DNA of 64,000 nucleotides from Anaerobiospirillum sp. NML120448 (GCF_023050945.1 NZ_JALKIM010000011.1:1-64000); one strand, 5' to 3'; numbered from the stretch's first letter, positions 28,072 through 38,233 are shown. Notes: generated by a model not told the origin, from the letters alone. Numbers and translations: made by a program.

Positions 28072-29658
28072 GTGCATAGTTGGAATATGGGTTATGACAC
28101 TGACACGAACTATAATTATGGATACTTTACCCAGCTTAATCCTTATGCTCTTCGTTTCAACTTTTTATCACAAGGTTTAGCTTTCCCTGATTTAGGCCCA
28201 AATACTACTGCTTGTGAATTAGGTTTTGGTAATGGCATTAGCGTAATTATGCATGCTGCTGCTAGTCCTATTAAATGGTATGGTAATGACTTCAATCCAT
28301 CCCAGGTAAATTTTGCTAAGTTGTTAGCTGAGCGTGGTGGCGTTAAAGTTGACCTTCGTGATGATGCTTTTGACCAATTCTTAAACCGTGAAGATGTTCC
28401 TATGTTTGATTACATCTGCTTACACGGTATTTGGTCATGGATCTCTGCTGAAAACCAAGATGTAATTGTTGAATTTGTAAGAAAGAAGCTCAAAGTAGGC
28501 GGCATTTTATACGTTTCTTACAATGTTGGCCCAGGCTTTAGTATTGTTGAGCCATATCGCTATCTAATCTGGACTTATGTTAATAATTTAGGCGATCCAT
28601 CCTTAAATCATATTCAAAAGCTTCCACAGGCTCTTGAGTTTGTTGACAAGTTACTCAAACTTGACCCAGGATACAGCAAAGCTGCTCCATGGAGTATTGA
28701 AAACTATAAGAAGCGCATTGTTGAGGCCGATCATAACTACGTAGGTCACGAGTTCTTAAACTCAAATTGGTTTATTGAACACTTCAATGTTATTGCTGAC
28801 AAGTTCGAAACTGCCAAGCTGTCTTTTGTTTGTCAGTCTCGTTTAATGGATAACTTTGACGACATTATCTTCAAAGAAGAAGAGCGTGAAGTTTTAAAGC
28901 AATACGTAAATACTCCTTTATATCAGCCAGTTCGTGACTACATTATTTCCCAAACATTCCGCTGCGATGTTTACTCTAAGGGTGTAGTTAAGCTTAGCAA
29001 CAAGCAACAACTTAAATGCCTCGATGAGACCTTCTTTATTCTTACCCAATATCATAAGGGCAATGAATTTACCTTCAATTGCCGCTTAGGTGCAGTGCCT
29101 GTAGACCTTGATCGTATTAAGAACATTATGCAGTTCATGAGCGATTATAAGGTGCACTCCTTTAAGCAAATGAGAGAGGCTCTTTCTCTTGAGTGCGATG
29201 ATGGTAAGAACACCTCTAAGAATGCCCTTAAGCGTATCCCAGAAGAGGAGCTATTCTCTAATCTGGTTTATGCTGTTGCTTCTGGTATGATTACTGTTGC
29301 CATTGATCCAAGCACTATCTCTCAAGAAACCATTAATACTTGTAAGGCTCTTAACCAGCACATTTTACAAGGCAACCAAGATGAGTCTATTTGTGCTTTA
29401 GCCTCTCCTGTTACAGGTGGTGGTTACTATATCGATGATATTGAAAAGATCCTCATTAATCTGGTCTTAAAGCTTAAAGGTATTACCGAAAAAGACTTGA
29501 GCAATGGTCTGCTTTCTATTCTTGATGAATCTGCAACTATTACCCTTAAGGGTAAGGTTTTATCTGATCCTAAAGAAATCCAGGAAAAGGTTAAAGTCTT
29601 TGTTCATGAGTTCTTAGTGTTTAAGATGCCTCTTTATAAGAACCTGATGATTATCTAA
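28072..29658 (+). CDS. SAM-dependent methyltransferase with regulatory domain (first paralogue)
   Basis: About 528 residues from the GTG at 28072 (start HSWNMGYD), chosen because AGGAGA lies six bases upstream; the frame opens nine codons earlier without such a site. An N-terminal class I methyltransferase fold shows the SAM-binding ACELGFGNGIS near residue 50, then GNDFNPSQV, DYICLHGIWSWIS and the GGILYVSYNVGPGF strand. The rest resembles the methyltransferase regulatory-domain family with a long helical C-terminal part. The target is unknown; relatives are often annotated as SAM methyltransferases of unknown substrate. It shares its full-length architecture with the next gene 120 bases downstream, so the pair arose by tandem duplication. 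Confidence 0.8.
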   Translation: MHSWNMGYDTDTNYNYGYFTQLNPYALRFNFLSQGLAFPDLGPNTTACELGFGNGISVIMHAAASPIKWYGNDFNPSQVNFAKLLAERGGVKVDLRDDAFDQFLNREDVPMFDYICLHGIWSWISAENQDVIVEFVRKKLKVGGILYVSYNVGPGFSIVEPYRYLIWTYVNNLGDPSLNHIQKLPQALEFVDKLLKLDPGYSKAAPWSIENYKKRIVEADHNYVGHEFLNSNWFIEHFNVIADKFETAKLSFVCQSRLMDNFDDIIFKEEEREVLKQYVNTPLYQPVRDYIISQTFRCDVYSKGVVKLSNKQQLKCLDETFFILTQYHKGNEFTFNCRLGAVPVDLDRIKNIMQFMSDYKVHSFKQMREALSLECDDGKNTSKNALKRIPEEELFSNLVYAVASGMITVAIDPSTISQETINTCKALNQHILQGNQDESICALASPVTGGGYYIDDIEKILINLVLKLKGITEKDLSNGLLSILDESATITLKGKVLSDPKEIQEKVKVFVHEFLVFKMPLYKNLMII

Positions 29659-29703
29659 AACTGGCCTTTATTTGCTTAACTATTAACTAACTAGAAAATA
29701 CAA

Positions 29704-29733
29704 TGCCTTATCTATTACTTGATAAGGCCATTG
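29704..29733 (+). terminator. Hairpin between the two methyltransferase genes
   Basis: GCCTTATC and GATAAGGC form an 8-bp stem with a T-containing tail (CATTGTTTC). It is weak as a terminator and may only lessen read-through into the second paralogue. Confidence 0.35.
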
Positions 29734-29781
29734 TTTCATACTATCTAAGTTAGCACTTTAGATTAAATACGGTATTGTCTC

Positions 29782-31323
29782 ATGTCTAAATGGACTCAAG
29801 AATTTAAGTACAACTTACCAAGGGCCTACGTCGAAAATAACGAGACTAGTCCTCTTTACCTTCGTTATCTTTTAACCTCCAAGGGCTTTGCTTGCCCTGA
29901 CTTTTCCCAAGGAAATTGCCTTGAAATTGGCACAGGTAATGGCGTTGGTTTTAGCGTTAAAACAATGTGCTCTACCGCTCACTGGAAGGGCCTTGAATTT
30001 AACCCAACTCTAGTTAACAAAACTTTAAGAAGAGCCAAGCAATGCCATATTAAGTTGGACTTAACTTCTGATGATTTAGCTTCCTTTGTTAAACGTCCTG
30101 ATTTACCAAAATTCGACTTAATTTGCGTTGATTTTGTTTGGTCATGGATCAGCAAAGAAGATCAAGAGCTCATTATTGACTTAGTTAAGAACAACCTTAA
30201 TGAAGGTGGTGTTTTCTACGTCTCTTATAACTGTACTACTGGTATGACTAACTTCGAGTCCGTACGTGACTTAATGAAGCTTTATGATACCAACAAGCAC
30301 AATAACTCAGTTAGCAATAAAGATAAGGTACTCAGCATTAGTAAGTTCCTCTATCCTATTATGGAGCTTAACCCATGCTACGTTATTGCTCAGCCAGACT
30401 TTGCTCAACGTATCCAGCAAGCTTGCTTTGCTCCAGATCAGTTCTTAAGTGAGAACATCAATACTTATTGGCATATGGAGCATTTTAGTGAACTTGCCAA
30501 GCGCTTAGATCGTGCTGATATGGGCTTTGTATGTTCTGCTAATGGTGCCGATCATTTAGACCATATTAATTTAACTCAAGAGCAAATTGAGTTCTTACAG
30601 CCTTTATTAGGCACTTCCTTATATGAAGAGTGCCATGATTTCATGGTTGATCAGCGCTATCGCTATGATGTCTTTATTAAAGGTGCTGTACCTCTTAATA
30701 CTAATGAGTTCTTGGACGAGTTTGCCTCACAAAATATCGTTATGATTACCAATGCAGCTAACTTTGACTATAAGTTAGCAGGCAATAATGGTGAGGTTGA
30801 GCTACCACGTGAGCTTTATGAGCCATTAATTGCTCTTCTATCTGATAATCAAAGCCATAACATAGGCATGCTTATCAACACTATTCTCAGTGAGCGTAGT
30901 GATATTGAAACTAGTGATCTTATTGCAGCCATCAACACTTTAGTGTTCTCTGGTATTTGCTCAGTAGCTGCACATAATGAAGAAATTAGCCCAGAATGCT
31001 TAGAGCAGAACCTACGTATGAACTTAAACATCATTAATAGCTTTAGTGATAATGATAATATTTTCGTAGGCTCTCCTTTGCTCCAAAGTCCTGTAGCATT
31101 GCCTGCAATTGATGCCCACATGCTACGCATCTTTGTTAATACCCCAGACTGCACTGATCTCCACTTAGTTGAGGGTCTATTACAATTATGCGTCTCTGGT
31201 CAGATTTCTCTAAACAGTGATGGTCAGCTTAATGATGAGCAAATTATCAAGGCTACTACTGAATGTGTAGCAGCCTTCTTAAGCCAGTCATTACCACTTT
31301 ATAGCAAGCTCTTAATTGTTTAA
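29782..31323 (+). CDS. SAM-dependent methyltransferase with regulatory domain (second paralogue)
   Basis: 513 residues, colinear with the upstream paralogue along the whole length. The SAM site is CLEIGTGNGVG near residue 46, followed by GLEFNPTLVNKTL, FDLICVDFVWSWIS and GGVFYVSYNCTTG. The ends of both proteins match (LPLYSKLLIV here, MPLYKNLMII there). Cysteine-rich patches differ, and sequence divergence is large, so the copies probably have different substrates. No neighbouring biosynthetic genes hint at the substrate. A stem AGGTCAGA/TCTGACCT lies about 75 bases past the stop. Confidence 0.8.
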   Translation: MSKWTQEFKYNLPRAYVENNETSPLYLRYLLTSKGFACPDFSQGNCLEIGTGNGVGFSVKTMCSTAHWKGLEFNPTLVNKTLRRAKQCHIKLDLTSDDLASFVKRPDLPKFDLICVDFVWSWISKEDQELIIDLVKNNLNEGGVFYVSYNCTTGMTNFESVRDLMKLYDTNKHNNSVSNKDKVLSISKFLYPIMELNPCYVIAQPDFAQRIQQACFAPDQFLSENINTYWHMEHFSELAKRLDRADMGFVCSANGADHLDHINLTQEQIEFLQPLLGTSLYEECHDFMVDQRYRYDVFIKGAVPLNTNEFLDEFASQNIVMITNAANFDYKLAGNNGEVELPRELYEPLIALLSDNQSHNIGMLINTILSERSDIETSDLIAAINTLVFSGICSVAAHNEEISPECLEQNLRMNLNIINSFSDNDNIFVGSPLLQSPVALPAIDAHMLRIFVNTPDCTDLHLVEGLLQLCVSGQISLNSDGQLNDEQIIKATTECVAAFLSQSLPLYSKLLIV

Positions 31324-31755
31324 TACACCGCTAAACACTATTAAGCTATTGCTAAAACTAGCCCACAAGGTCTAGCTAGCCCCATAGGCGGCAATCTCAT
31401 GAGGTCAGATCACGCAACACTAGTGCTCTGACCTTCAAAGCAATAGCCTCTTATAGGCCTTTTATGGGCTTTTTAAAAGCTTTTAGGAGCCTTTTGGGCT
31501 AGGCTCAAAGTTTACTTTGCCCTAAAAGCCCAAACCAAGCTCCATAGCTGTCCTCTTTAGCAAATCTTCTGCGTTTTGTTAAAAGACAGCTTTTTTATTG
31601 CCAACTTATAAAAACTTCCTTGTAAACAACCATGTATGGATCAATAATATAACAGAAGATACATTATCCTTATTTATAGCAAAATTTTGCGGAAAACTTA
31701 CTCTCTATAAATAAGATTTAATATTCAAACAATTGACATTGGGAGAGAATTCAAT
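31324..31755. other. Spacer before the Gabija genes
   Basis: The left part holds several stems (AGGTCAGA...TCTGACCT near 31400-31435 and a run of AGGCCTTTTATGGGCTTTTT words). The right part is very AT-rich and probably carries the gajA promoter. No gene is supported. Confidence 0.4.
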
Positions 31756-33819
31756 ATGTATATTAAGCAAATTCTTATTTCAGGCTTTCGTAATTTTAAG
31801 AATGCTATTATCCCATTCCATGAAGGAGTTAATGTAATTATTGGACATAATAATACAGGCAAAAGCAACTTATTGCGTGCTTTAGCTATTGTTCTTGGAC
31901 AGATTGATGCACGTAAATTAAATGTTAGTGACTTATTTTACGAAACAGATGAGTCTGTGCTTAAAAAGCAGTCACCTCGCATCAAAATAGAAATTACATT
32001 AGGCATAAAAGAGAATGAAGCGACTAACAAAAGCGAAATGGCTGTGTTTTTTGAATGTTTTACCGACCTTAATCTTTTAAACGAGGCAGTATTACGATAT
32101 GAATTTAAATTGTCTCCAGAACAAGAAGAGCAAAATTATATAAATGATGTTAGTAAAGCAACATCACATAAAGAAATATGGAATATCATAGAGCGAGATT
32201 ATATAAGATTCTATAAAGCCATTCGTTCTGGTGGTGCAAAAGAACAATCTGAAGTTAAAGTTAGTGATGTTTTAGATAAGATTGACTTGCAGTTTCTTGA
32301 CGCAATACGTGATGTAAGTCGTGAACTATATGCTGGTTATAACCCACTTCTCAAGACAGTGTTAAATTACTTTATTGATTACCAATTCAATGTAGGTGAT
32401 AACAACGATAAGGTAAATGAATTAAGGAATACTTTTTCCAAAACATCTAAAGATCTTATTGAAAACTTAAAGGCAAGATTAGAAGACGGCAAAAATTTAT
32501 TTTTGAAGTATGCAATTGATGCAGGTGCTACATTTAACGGTGCAAAACCAGATTTTGATGGAGAGTTGACCGAAAATGATATGTTTGCAGCACTAAGAAT
32601 GATTATTAAACATGATAATGGTGTAGAGATCCCTGCAACATATAATGGATTAGGTTATAACAATCTAATCTATATGTCACTCTTAATTGCAAAAATGCAG
32701 TCAGACAGTAGCCATGCTTACATGAGAAACAGCGCCAAGGTCATGTCTTTCCTTGCTATAGATGAATGTGAAGCTCACTTACATCCTGCAATGCAGTACA
32801 AGTTCCTAAAATTCTTGAAAGAAAACCATGCCAACGGCCAAGTTAATCAGATATTCATCACTACACATTCCCCTCAGCTAGTCTCAGCTGTAAATATCGA
32901 TGATTTAATATGTGTAACTTCTACTAAATTGGGAGAAGTAAATGTTGGCTACCCTCGTACCATTTATAACACAAATAATAAAGCTGATTTTGATTCCAAA
33001 CAATATGTCACTAGATTCCTTGATGCGACAAGGGCTGATATGTTCTTTGCAAAAAAGTTAATATTTGTTGAAGGACTAGCTGAACAGTTATTAATTCCAG
33101 TTTTTGCCAAATATTTAAATATTGACCTTACTGATAAGCATGTATTGGTAGTAAACATGGGAGGAACTTATTATCATCACTTCCTAAAAATGTTTGACAC
33201 GCTCAAGCCTTTTACAATCAATAAGAAAATAGCCTGCTTGATCGATATTGATCCTTGTAAAAAAGAGAAAGGATCCAATTCAAAGTTTAAAGCTTGTTAT
33301 CCTTATGAGGTTAATTTAAATAACAGCTCAACTAGCAGTTCTACTGAATTTGAGTTCACCCATCATGGCGATTATGAGTTGATCTGCTATGAAAAACACC
33401 ATAACATCAGATACTTCCGACAAGATAAAAAATATGGTAAAACGCTAGAGTATGAAATCATGCGTGAAAATCCAAATTGCAAATTACTTATTACTGAATC
33501 CCTATCAAATTCCAATTTATTGTCTAAAATGATTGTTGAAGATGATTGGAGAAATATTATAAGTTTGCTTGACAATAAAAAAGGTCGTGAATTTGAAATT
33601 ATAAAGTCAGCAATACAAGCATCTGACTGGTCCGATCAAGAAAAGCGTGCCGCCTTGATAGCATCTGTTTATTTGAAGTCCCTTGAAAACTCAAAGGGTA
33701 ACATTGCTTTAGAGCTAAGCGTAGCACTTATGGCTAATCTAGAAAAGCCTAATGGTGATAGAGTAATTTTTCATGTACCTAAATATATTGAAGAGGCATT
33801 AAATTGGCTAAAAGAATAA
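31756..33819 (+). CDS. gajA: Gabija anti-phage protein GajA (OLD-family ATPase-TOPRIM nuclease)
   Basis: Nuclease subunit of the Gabija defence complex. In known systems GajA is a sequence-sensitive DNA endonuclease held in check by nucleotides. The 687 residues begin with an ABC-type ATPase half: Walker A GHNNTGKS (residues 30-37), a signature-like NGLGYNNLIY, and Walker B with FLAIDECEAHLHP near residue 332. The C-terminal TOPRIM half has the acidic LIFVEGLAEQLL near 435 and CLIDID near 493. It is about 100 residues longer than the best-known Bacillus GajA. GGGAGAGA precedes the ATG. It overlaps gajB by 16 bases. A lone OLD nuclease is the alternative, but the UvrD-like partner supports Gabija. 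Confidence 0.85.
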   Translation: MYIKQILISGFRNFKNAIIPFHEGVNVIIGHNNTGKSNLLRALAIVLGQIDARKLNVSDLFYETDESVLKKQSPRIKIEITLGIKENEATNKSEMAVFFECFTDLNLLNEAVLRYEFKLSPEQEEQNYINDVSKATSHKEIWNIIERDYIRFYKAIRSGGAKEQSEVKVSDVLDKIDLQFLDAIRDVSRELYAGYNPLLKTVLNYFIDYQFNVGDNNDKVNELRNTFSKTSKDLIENLKARLEDGKNLFLKYAIDAGATFNGAKPDFDGELTENDMFAALRMIIKHDNGVEIPATYNGLGYNNLIYMSLLIAKMQSDSSHAYMRNSAKVMSFLAIDECEAHLHPAMQYKFLKFLKENHANGQVNQIFITTHSPQLVSAVNIDDLICVTSTKLGEVNVGYPRTIYNTNNKADFDSKQYVTRFLDATRADMFFAKKLIFVEGLAEQLLIPVFAKYLNIDLTDKHVLVVNMGGTYYHHFLKMFDTLKPFTINKKIACLIDIDPCKKEKGSNSKFKACYPYEVNLNNSSTSSSTEFEFTHHGDYELICYEKHHNIRYFRQDKKYGKTLEYEIMRENPNCKLLITESLSNSNLLSKMIVEDDWRNIISLLDNKKGREFEIIKSAIQASDWSDQEKRAALIASVYLKSLENSKGNIALELSVALMANLEKPNGDRVIFHVPKYIEEALNWLKE

Positions 33820-35306
33820 CATCTTCAGACAGCTTACCTATTGACGAGTCATTTAAATTAAGCGCTGGCCCAGGCGCTGGAAAGACTCATTGGTTAGTCA
33901 ATCACATAAAAGATGTAGTATCAAAAAGTATCAAGCTTGATGTAGCTCGGAAAATAGCTTGTATCACTTATAGCAATGTAGCTGTAAATACCCTAAATTC
34001 ACGCATTAATATTGGATCAGATATTATTGAAGTTTGTACCATCCATAGCTTCTTGTATAAGAATATTTTTAAACCTTATGTTCATCTAATAGCTGAAGAA
34101 AAAAAGATTCATCTAGATAAACTTACACTTGTTGAAGACATTTTTTCGAATAAAAAGTCAAATCTCGATAATGCACGATCTCAAGAGACTTTGAAAAAGT
34201 ATAGAGAACTAGGATATATTTCATTTAATGATTTGTTGACTTTATCTACATATTTACTTGAAAAATATCCAAATTTGTATCTATTGATGAGTATCAAATA
34301 TCCATATATCTTCATTGATGAGTTCCAAGATACTTCCCCTATGCTTATTCAAATCCTTACTACATTAAGTAATTATGGTGTAGTTATAGGCGTTGTTGGT
34401 GATAAAGAACAGACTATATATGAATTTACTGGCGTTCAGCCAGATCAATTTGATAAATTTTCAATACAAGGGATGAAAGAGTATGAAATTCATGAAAATA
34501 GACGTAGCACTAAGCCAATTGTAGAATTGCTTAATACTATGAGAACTGACTTTAAACAAAAGTGCCTGAATGAAGCAGAAGGTATGGTTCCAGAACTAAT
34601 CATAGGTGATAAGAATCAATGCTATGAATATTGCTTAAGAAAGTGTGCAAATGAAAATGTTCAAGTGTTGGCCTTTACAAATCAAACAGTCAACTCTATG
34701 AGACCAGATGCCTCTAAACATAACAGTTCTAGAAAATTAAACTTCGATTTCGATAATGATACTTTGCGCAAGCTTTATTTAATTACTTGGATAAAGGCAA
34801 TAGAATACGCCCGAATGAATGACGTAACAAACACCTTATCTCAGTTAAAAGTCTTTAAACAAGACCAAACTGACATTAAGGCCAAACTAATCATGCTATT
34901 ACAAAACTATCACTGCTACAGTAAAGGAAATGTTTTGGATTTATACATGTTTCTGGTTAATTATATCGGGTTCTATATCCCTGAAATATTTGACTCATCT
35001 ACTATGGGATCTTATATGAATTACTCGTATAGTGAAGCTGCTTTGGGTATAACAATAGCCGATCCTAAAAGTATATATAAGACTATCCATAAGTCAAAAG
35101 GGGAAGAGTATGACAATGTTTTACTCGTTCTTTCTAACGAGCAAGATCTTAAATTTTTAACACAAAGTCGAGTCAACTATAGATTATATTATGTAGCAGC
35201 TAGTAGAGCTAAAAAACGATTATTTATCAATGTCCCTACATTAGATGATGAGTCACTGTATAATGAACTTTGCCGTATACCAATTAATATACTCTCCTAC
35301 AATTAA
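33804..35306 (+). CDS. gajB: Gabija anti-phage protein GajB (UvrD-like helicase)
   Basis: Superfamily 1 helicase/ATPase partner of GajA, thought to sense DNA ends and lower the nucleotide level that restrains GajA. 500 residues, the usual size. Motifs: Walker A SAGPGAGKTH near 21-30, IFIDEFQDTSP near 168-178, VGDKEQTIYEFTG near 198, HENRRST, KTIHKSKGEEYDNV near 427-440, and the arginine-finger YVAASRAKKRL near 461-471. The start is a TTG at 33804 that lies inside the end of gajA, with AGAGG eight bases in front; the first in-frame ATG would remove Walker A. The overlap implies coupled translation. Confidence 0.85.
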   Translation: MAKRITSSDSLPIDESFKLSAGPGAGKTHWLVNHIKDVVSKSIKLDVARKIACITYSNVAVNTLNSRINIGSDIIEVCTIHSFLYKNIFKPYVHLIAEEKKIHLDKLTLVEDIFSNKKSNLDNARSQETLKKYRELGYISFNDLLTLSTYLLEKYPNLYLLMSIKYPYIFIDEFQDTSPMLIQILTTLSNYGVVIGVVGDKEQTIYEFTGVQPDQFDKFSIQGMKEYEIHENRRSTKPIVELLNTMRTDFKQKCLNEAEGMVPELIIGDKNQCYEYCLRKCANENVQVLAFTNQTVNSMRPDASKHNSSRKLNFDFDNDTLRKLYLITWIKAIEYARMNDVTNTLSQLKVFKQDQTDIKAKLIMLLQNYHCYSKGNVLDLYMFLVNYIGFYIPEIFDSSTMGSYMNYSYSEAALGITIADPKSIYKTIHKSKGEEYDNVLLVLSNEQDLKFLTQSRVNYRLYYVAASRAKKRLFINVPTLDDESLYNELCRIPINILSYN

Positions 35307-35760
35307 CCACTATCTTATCATTTTGCATAAATATAGCTCTAGCCTAACAATACCGATGTAATAGCGCTCTAGCTAATTGATAGTTGCTATATTTATCCAG
35401 CTAATGGTAAGAAGAAGCCTCACTAAATTGTGTGATCTTTAGTGAGGTATACTTGTGTCTAAATTTAAATCTGTTTGCGAAGCTCTAAACAGCCCCAACC
35501 TTCATAGCCACGGTAAACCAGCTCAAGCTACCTTACCTTATACAGGAACTAGGTAGCATAGCTTCCTTATAGTGCATAGTAATAGGCATACAACAGCCCA
35601 GGGCAATGCCCTAGAGTGCAGCGCAGTGAGTTGCAGCGCATTGCTGTGCCATACATTGCTATGCAGTGCCAGGCAAGCCAGCAAGCATTGTTGGGCTGCC
35701 TAGGGCTTTAGTTGTTTGGGGCCTTTGCCAAGGCCAGGGCTGGCTTGGCTGAGCTTAAAA
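35307..35760. repeat. Spacer after gajB with GC-rich repeat block
   Basis: The stretch from about 35580 to 35760 has nested words of GCCCAGGGC, GTGCAGCGCAGTG, GCAAGCCAGCAAGC and GGCCTTTGCCAAGGCC that form many small stems. It belongs to the GC-rich spacer class seen after other genes. No gene is supported. The boundary between the very AT-rich Gabija genes and this block is sharp. Confidence 0.45.
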
Positions 35761-35794
35761 TATGGGCTTACCTTGCAAGTTGTAAGGTAAGCCC
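35755..35794 (-). terminator. Terminator of the alpha-xylosidase gene
   Basis: GGGCTTACCTT (35764-35774) and AAGGTAAGCCC (35784-35794) form a perfect 11-bp stem. On the minus strand it is followed by ATATTTTAAG. Confidence 0.8.
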
Positions 35795-35830
35795 TTTGCT
35801 AAGATGGGAAACTTAGCTTGTTAGAGAAGA

Positions 35831-38152
35831 TTAGAGCTCAATAGTAAAGCTACCTAATTGATTTGGCTTTACTAATACACCTAAGTCAGTACGCTCAATG
35901 GTGGCATCAGAGCTGGTGGCTACGGAAACATTACGTACTAATACGCTAATATCCTTGGCCTCACCCTCGCCTACAAAAGCGATAGTATTGCCGCAACGTG
36001 CAGCCTTTAAGGTAAATACGGTCTTACCTTGTAAGTCGGTCACTACAGCTTGAGTATCAGCACCATCTTGTAGTTCGAAGAGTTCAAACTTAGTGCCTAC
36101 GTTGTACTCATAATCTGGCTTGGTATCAATAGCACCACGAGCTAATAAGGTATTCTCACGAACATAAAGAGGTAGAGACATATAGTCATGCTTCTCATGG
36201 TAGTAAGAACCACCCTCTTTAACCTCATTAGTAATTAAGGAAGTCCACTTGCCCTTTGGTAAGTAAACATCAACCTCACCATCTTCGCTAAATACTGGAG
36301 CCACTAAGAGGTTGCCACCCATCATGTACTGAGTTTCTAAGTGGTCGCAAACACGATCCTCGTTAAACTCTAAGGCCATGGCGCGTAACATTGGAATACC
36401 TGTTACGTGTGAGTAAGCAGCATTTTGGTAGAGGTAAGGCATTAAGTTGCACTTGAGCTTGGTAAAGAAGCGTAATACATCGCATGCCTCATCATCATAG
36501 TTCCAAGGTACACGGTAAGACTTAGAACCGTGGAGACGGCTGTGAGAAGACAACATACCAAAGGCACACCAACGCTTGTAAATATCAGCAGGAGCAGTGT
36601 TCTCAAAGCCACCAATATCATGGCTCCAATAAGAGAAGCCAGACATGGACAAGGATAAGCCACCACGTAAGGTTTCAGCCATAGACTCGTAGTTAGCATA
36701 GCAATCACCACCCCAGTGTGCTGGGAATTGCTGACCACCAGCCACAGCAGAGCGAGCAAATAATACGCTATTGCCTACACCAACCTTCTCCTCTAAGACC
36801 TCAAATACAGCCTTGTTGTATAAGTAGGTATAGAAGTTGTGCATCTTGATAGGATCAGAGCCGTCGTGGTAAACCACATCAGTTGGGATACGCTCACCAA
36901 AGTCAGTCTTGAAGCAGTCTACGCCCATATCAACTAAGGCACGTAATTTATCTTGGTACCACTTGGTAGCCTCTGGGTTAGTAAAGTCTACTACGCCCAT
37001 ACCAGCTTGCCATAAATCCCACTGCCATACATCACCATTAGGCTTCTTTAATAAGTAGCCATGCTCCATACCTTCCTTGAATAGAGGTGATTTTTGACCA
37101 ATATAAGGATTGATCCATACACAGATCTTTAAGCCCTTATCATTCTTTAAACGGTCAAGCATGCCTTGTGGATCAGGGAAGCAAGCCTTATCCCAAGTGA
37201 AGTTACACCACTCAAAGCCTTCCATCCAGAAGCAGTCAAAGTGGAAGACACGTAATGGAATATCACGTTGCGCCATACCATCGATAAAGGAGGTTACGGT
37301 TTGCTCATCGTAATTAGTGGTAAAGGAGGTGGTTAACCATAAACCAAATGACCATGCTGGTGGTAGAGCTGGCTTGCCAGTTAAATCAGTGTACTTAACT
37401 AATACGTCTTTTGGAGTTGGGCCATCAATTACAAAGAAATCGATAGACTCACCCTCAACAGAGAACTGAACCTTAGATACCTTTTCAGTAGCAACTTCAA
37501 AAGATACTAAGCCAGGCTCGTTAACAAAAACACCATAGCCCTTATTAGTTAAATAGAAAGGTACGTTCTTGTATGCTTGCTCAGTGCTGGTGCCGCCATC
37601 ACGATTCCAAATATCAATGATTTGGCCATTTTTAACACAGCTAGTGAAGCGTTCGCCTAAGCCATATACCAGCTCATTAACGGTAATGTCTAAACGCTGG
37701 AAGGTATAACGCTTGTCATTGTAAAGGTCAGTGGCATAGCCAGCATTCTTAAAGTAATCAGAACCTGTAATGCGCTTGCCATCACGCAAGAAGTCCATAG
37801 ACCAGGTTTTCTTGCTAAAATGTAAAGATAAAGAGCCAGATTTATACTCAATAAAGTCCTCATTATCAATAAACTCAACATCTACCTTAGATACCTTGAG
37901 CTCATGATGTGGACCATGATCTACCACGCCAATGAAGTGGCTCATCTTAACGCCAATTACACCTAAATGAGGTGAGGTAATTTCAATGGTAAACATTGCA
38001 GAGTCAAGGGTCTTTGCACGGTCATCTAAAGTTTCTTTAGTGGTAGCAAAAACAGTTAATTTACCATCTTCAAAACGGTATTGATAAACCTGCACAGGAT
38101 TGATAACAGAAAGGTTCTTCTGGATTAACCAATTTCCATCACTGATCTTCAT
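35831..38152 (-). CDS. yicI: GH31 alpha-xylosidase YicI
   Basis: Retaining alpha-xylosidase that removes alpha-linked xylose, for example from isoprimeverose units. The 773 residues match E. coli YicI (772). Seen are the GLGERFTS segment, WNRDGGTSTEQAYKN, the barrel motif VFHFDCFWMEGFEW, the nucleophile in CFKTDFGERIP near residue 415, ARSAVAGGQQFPAHWGGD with the acid/base Asp, and FSYWSHDIGGFENT. There is no signal peptide, so it acts in the cytoplasm. AGAGGAGA precedes the ATG. An operator-like palindrome lies about 115 bases upstream. The symporter gene further along the same strand is the likely supplier of substrate. Confidence 0.95.
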   Translation of the reverse strand: MKISDGNWLIQKNLSVINPVQVYQYRFEDGKLTVFATTKETLDDRAKTLDSAMFTIEITSPHLGVIGVKMSHFIGVVDHGPHHELKVSKVDVEFIDNEDFIEYKSGSLSLHFSKKTWSMDFLRDGKRITGSDYFKNAGYATDLYNDKRYTFQRLDITVNELVYGLGERFTSCVKNGQIIDIWNRDGGTSTEQAYKNVPFYLTNKGYGVFVNEPGLVSFEVATEKVSKVQFSVEGESIDFFVIDGPTPKDVLVKYTDLTGKPALPPAWSFGLWLTTSFTTNYDEQTVTSFIDGMAQRDIPLRVFHFDCFWMEGFEWCNFTWDKACFPDPQGMLDRLKNDKGLKICVWINPYIGQKSPLFKEGMEHGYLLKKPNGDVWQWDLWQAGMGVVDFTNPEATKWYQDKLRALVDMGVDCFKTDFGERIPTDVVYHDGSDPIKMHNFYTYLYNKAVFEVLEEKVGVGNSVLFARSAVAGGQQFPAHWGGDCYANYESMAETLRGGLSLSMSGFSYWSHDIGGFENTAPADIYKRWCAFGMLSSHSRLHGSKSYRVPWNYDDEACDVLRFFTKLKCNLMPYLYQNAAYSHVTGIPMLRAMALEFNEDRVCDHLETQYMMGGNLLVAPVFSEDGEVDVYLPKGKWTSLITNEVKEGGSYYHEKHDYMSLPLYVRENTLLARGAIDTKPDYEYNVGTKFELFELQDGADTQAVVTDLQGKTVFTLKAARCGNTIAFVGEGEAKDISVLVRNVSVATSSDATIERTDLGVLVKPNQLGSFTIEL

Positions 38153-38205
38153 GGCATTCTCCTCTTTTCATAAACGTTGTATTGCAACTATAGACTTATC
38201 TCATG

Positions 38206-38233
38206 TCCTCACAACATGAAATACAAGCAAACA
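38206..38233 (-). promoter_or_regulatory. Upstream block shared with the symporter gene
   Basis: The plus-strand sequence TCCTCACAACATGAAATAC resembles TCCTCACAATGAAATAAGC at 43932-43950 before the symporter gene, with one 2-base gap, and in both cases AGCAAA or a variant follows. Both lie 55-100 bases upstream of a xyloside gene start. It could be a second protein site or a leader element. Confidence 0.4.

Noticed and set aside
31756-33819. GajA-like gene as a lone OLD nuclease or RecF-like repair protein
   Set aside because: TOPRIM half plus an overlapping UvrD-like partner is the defining Gabija layout.
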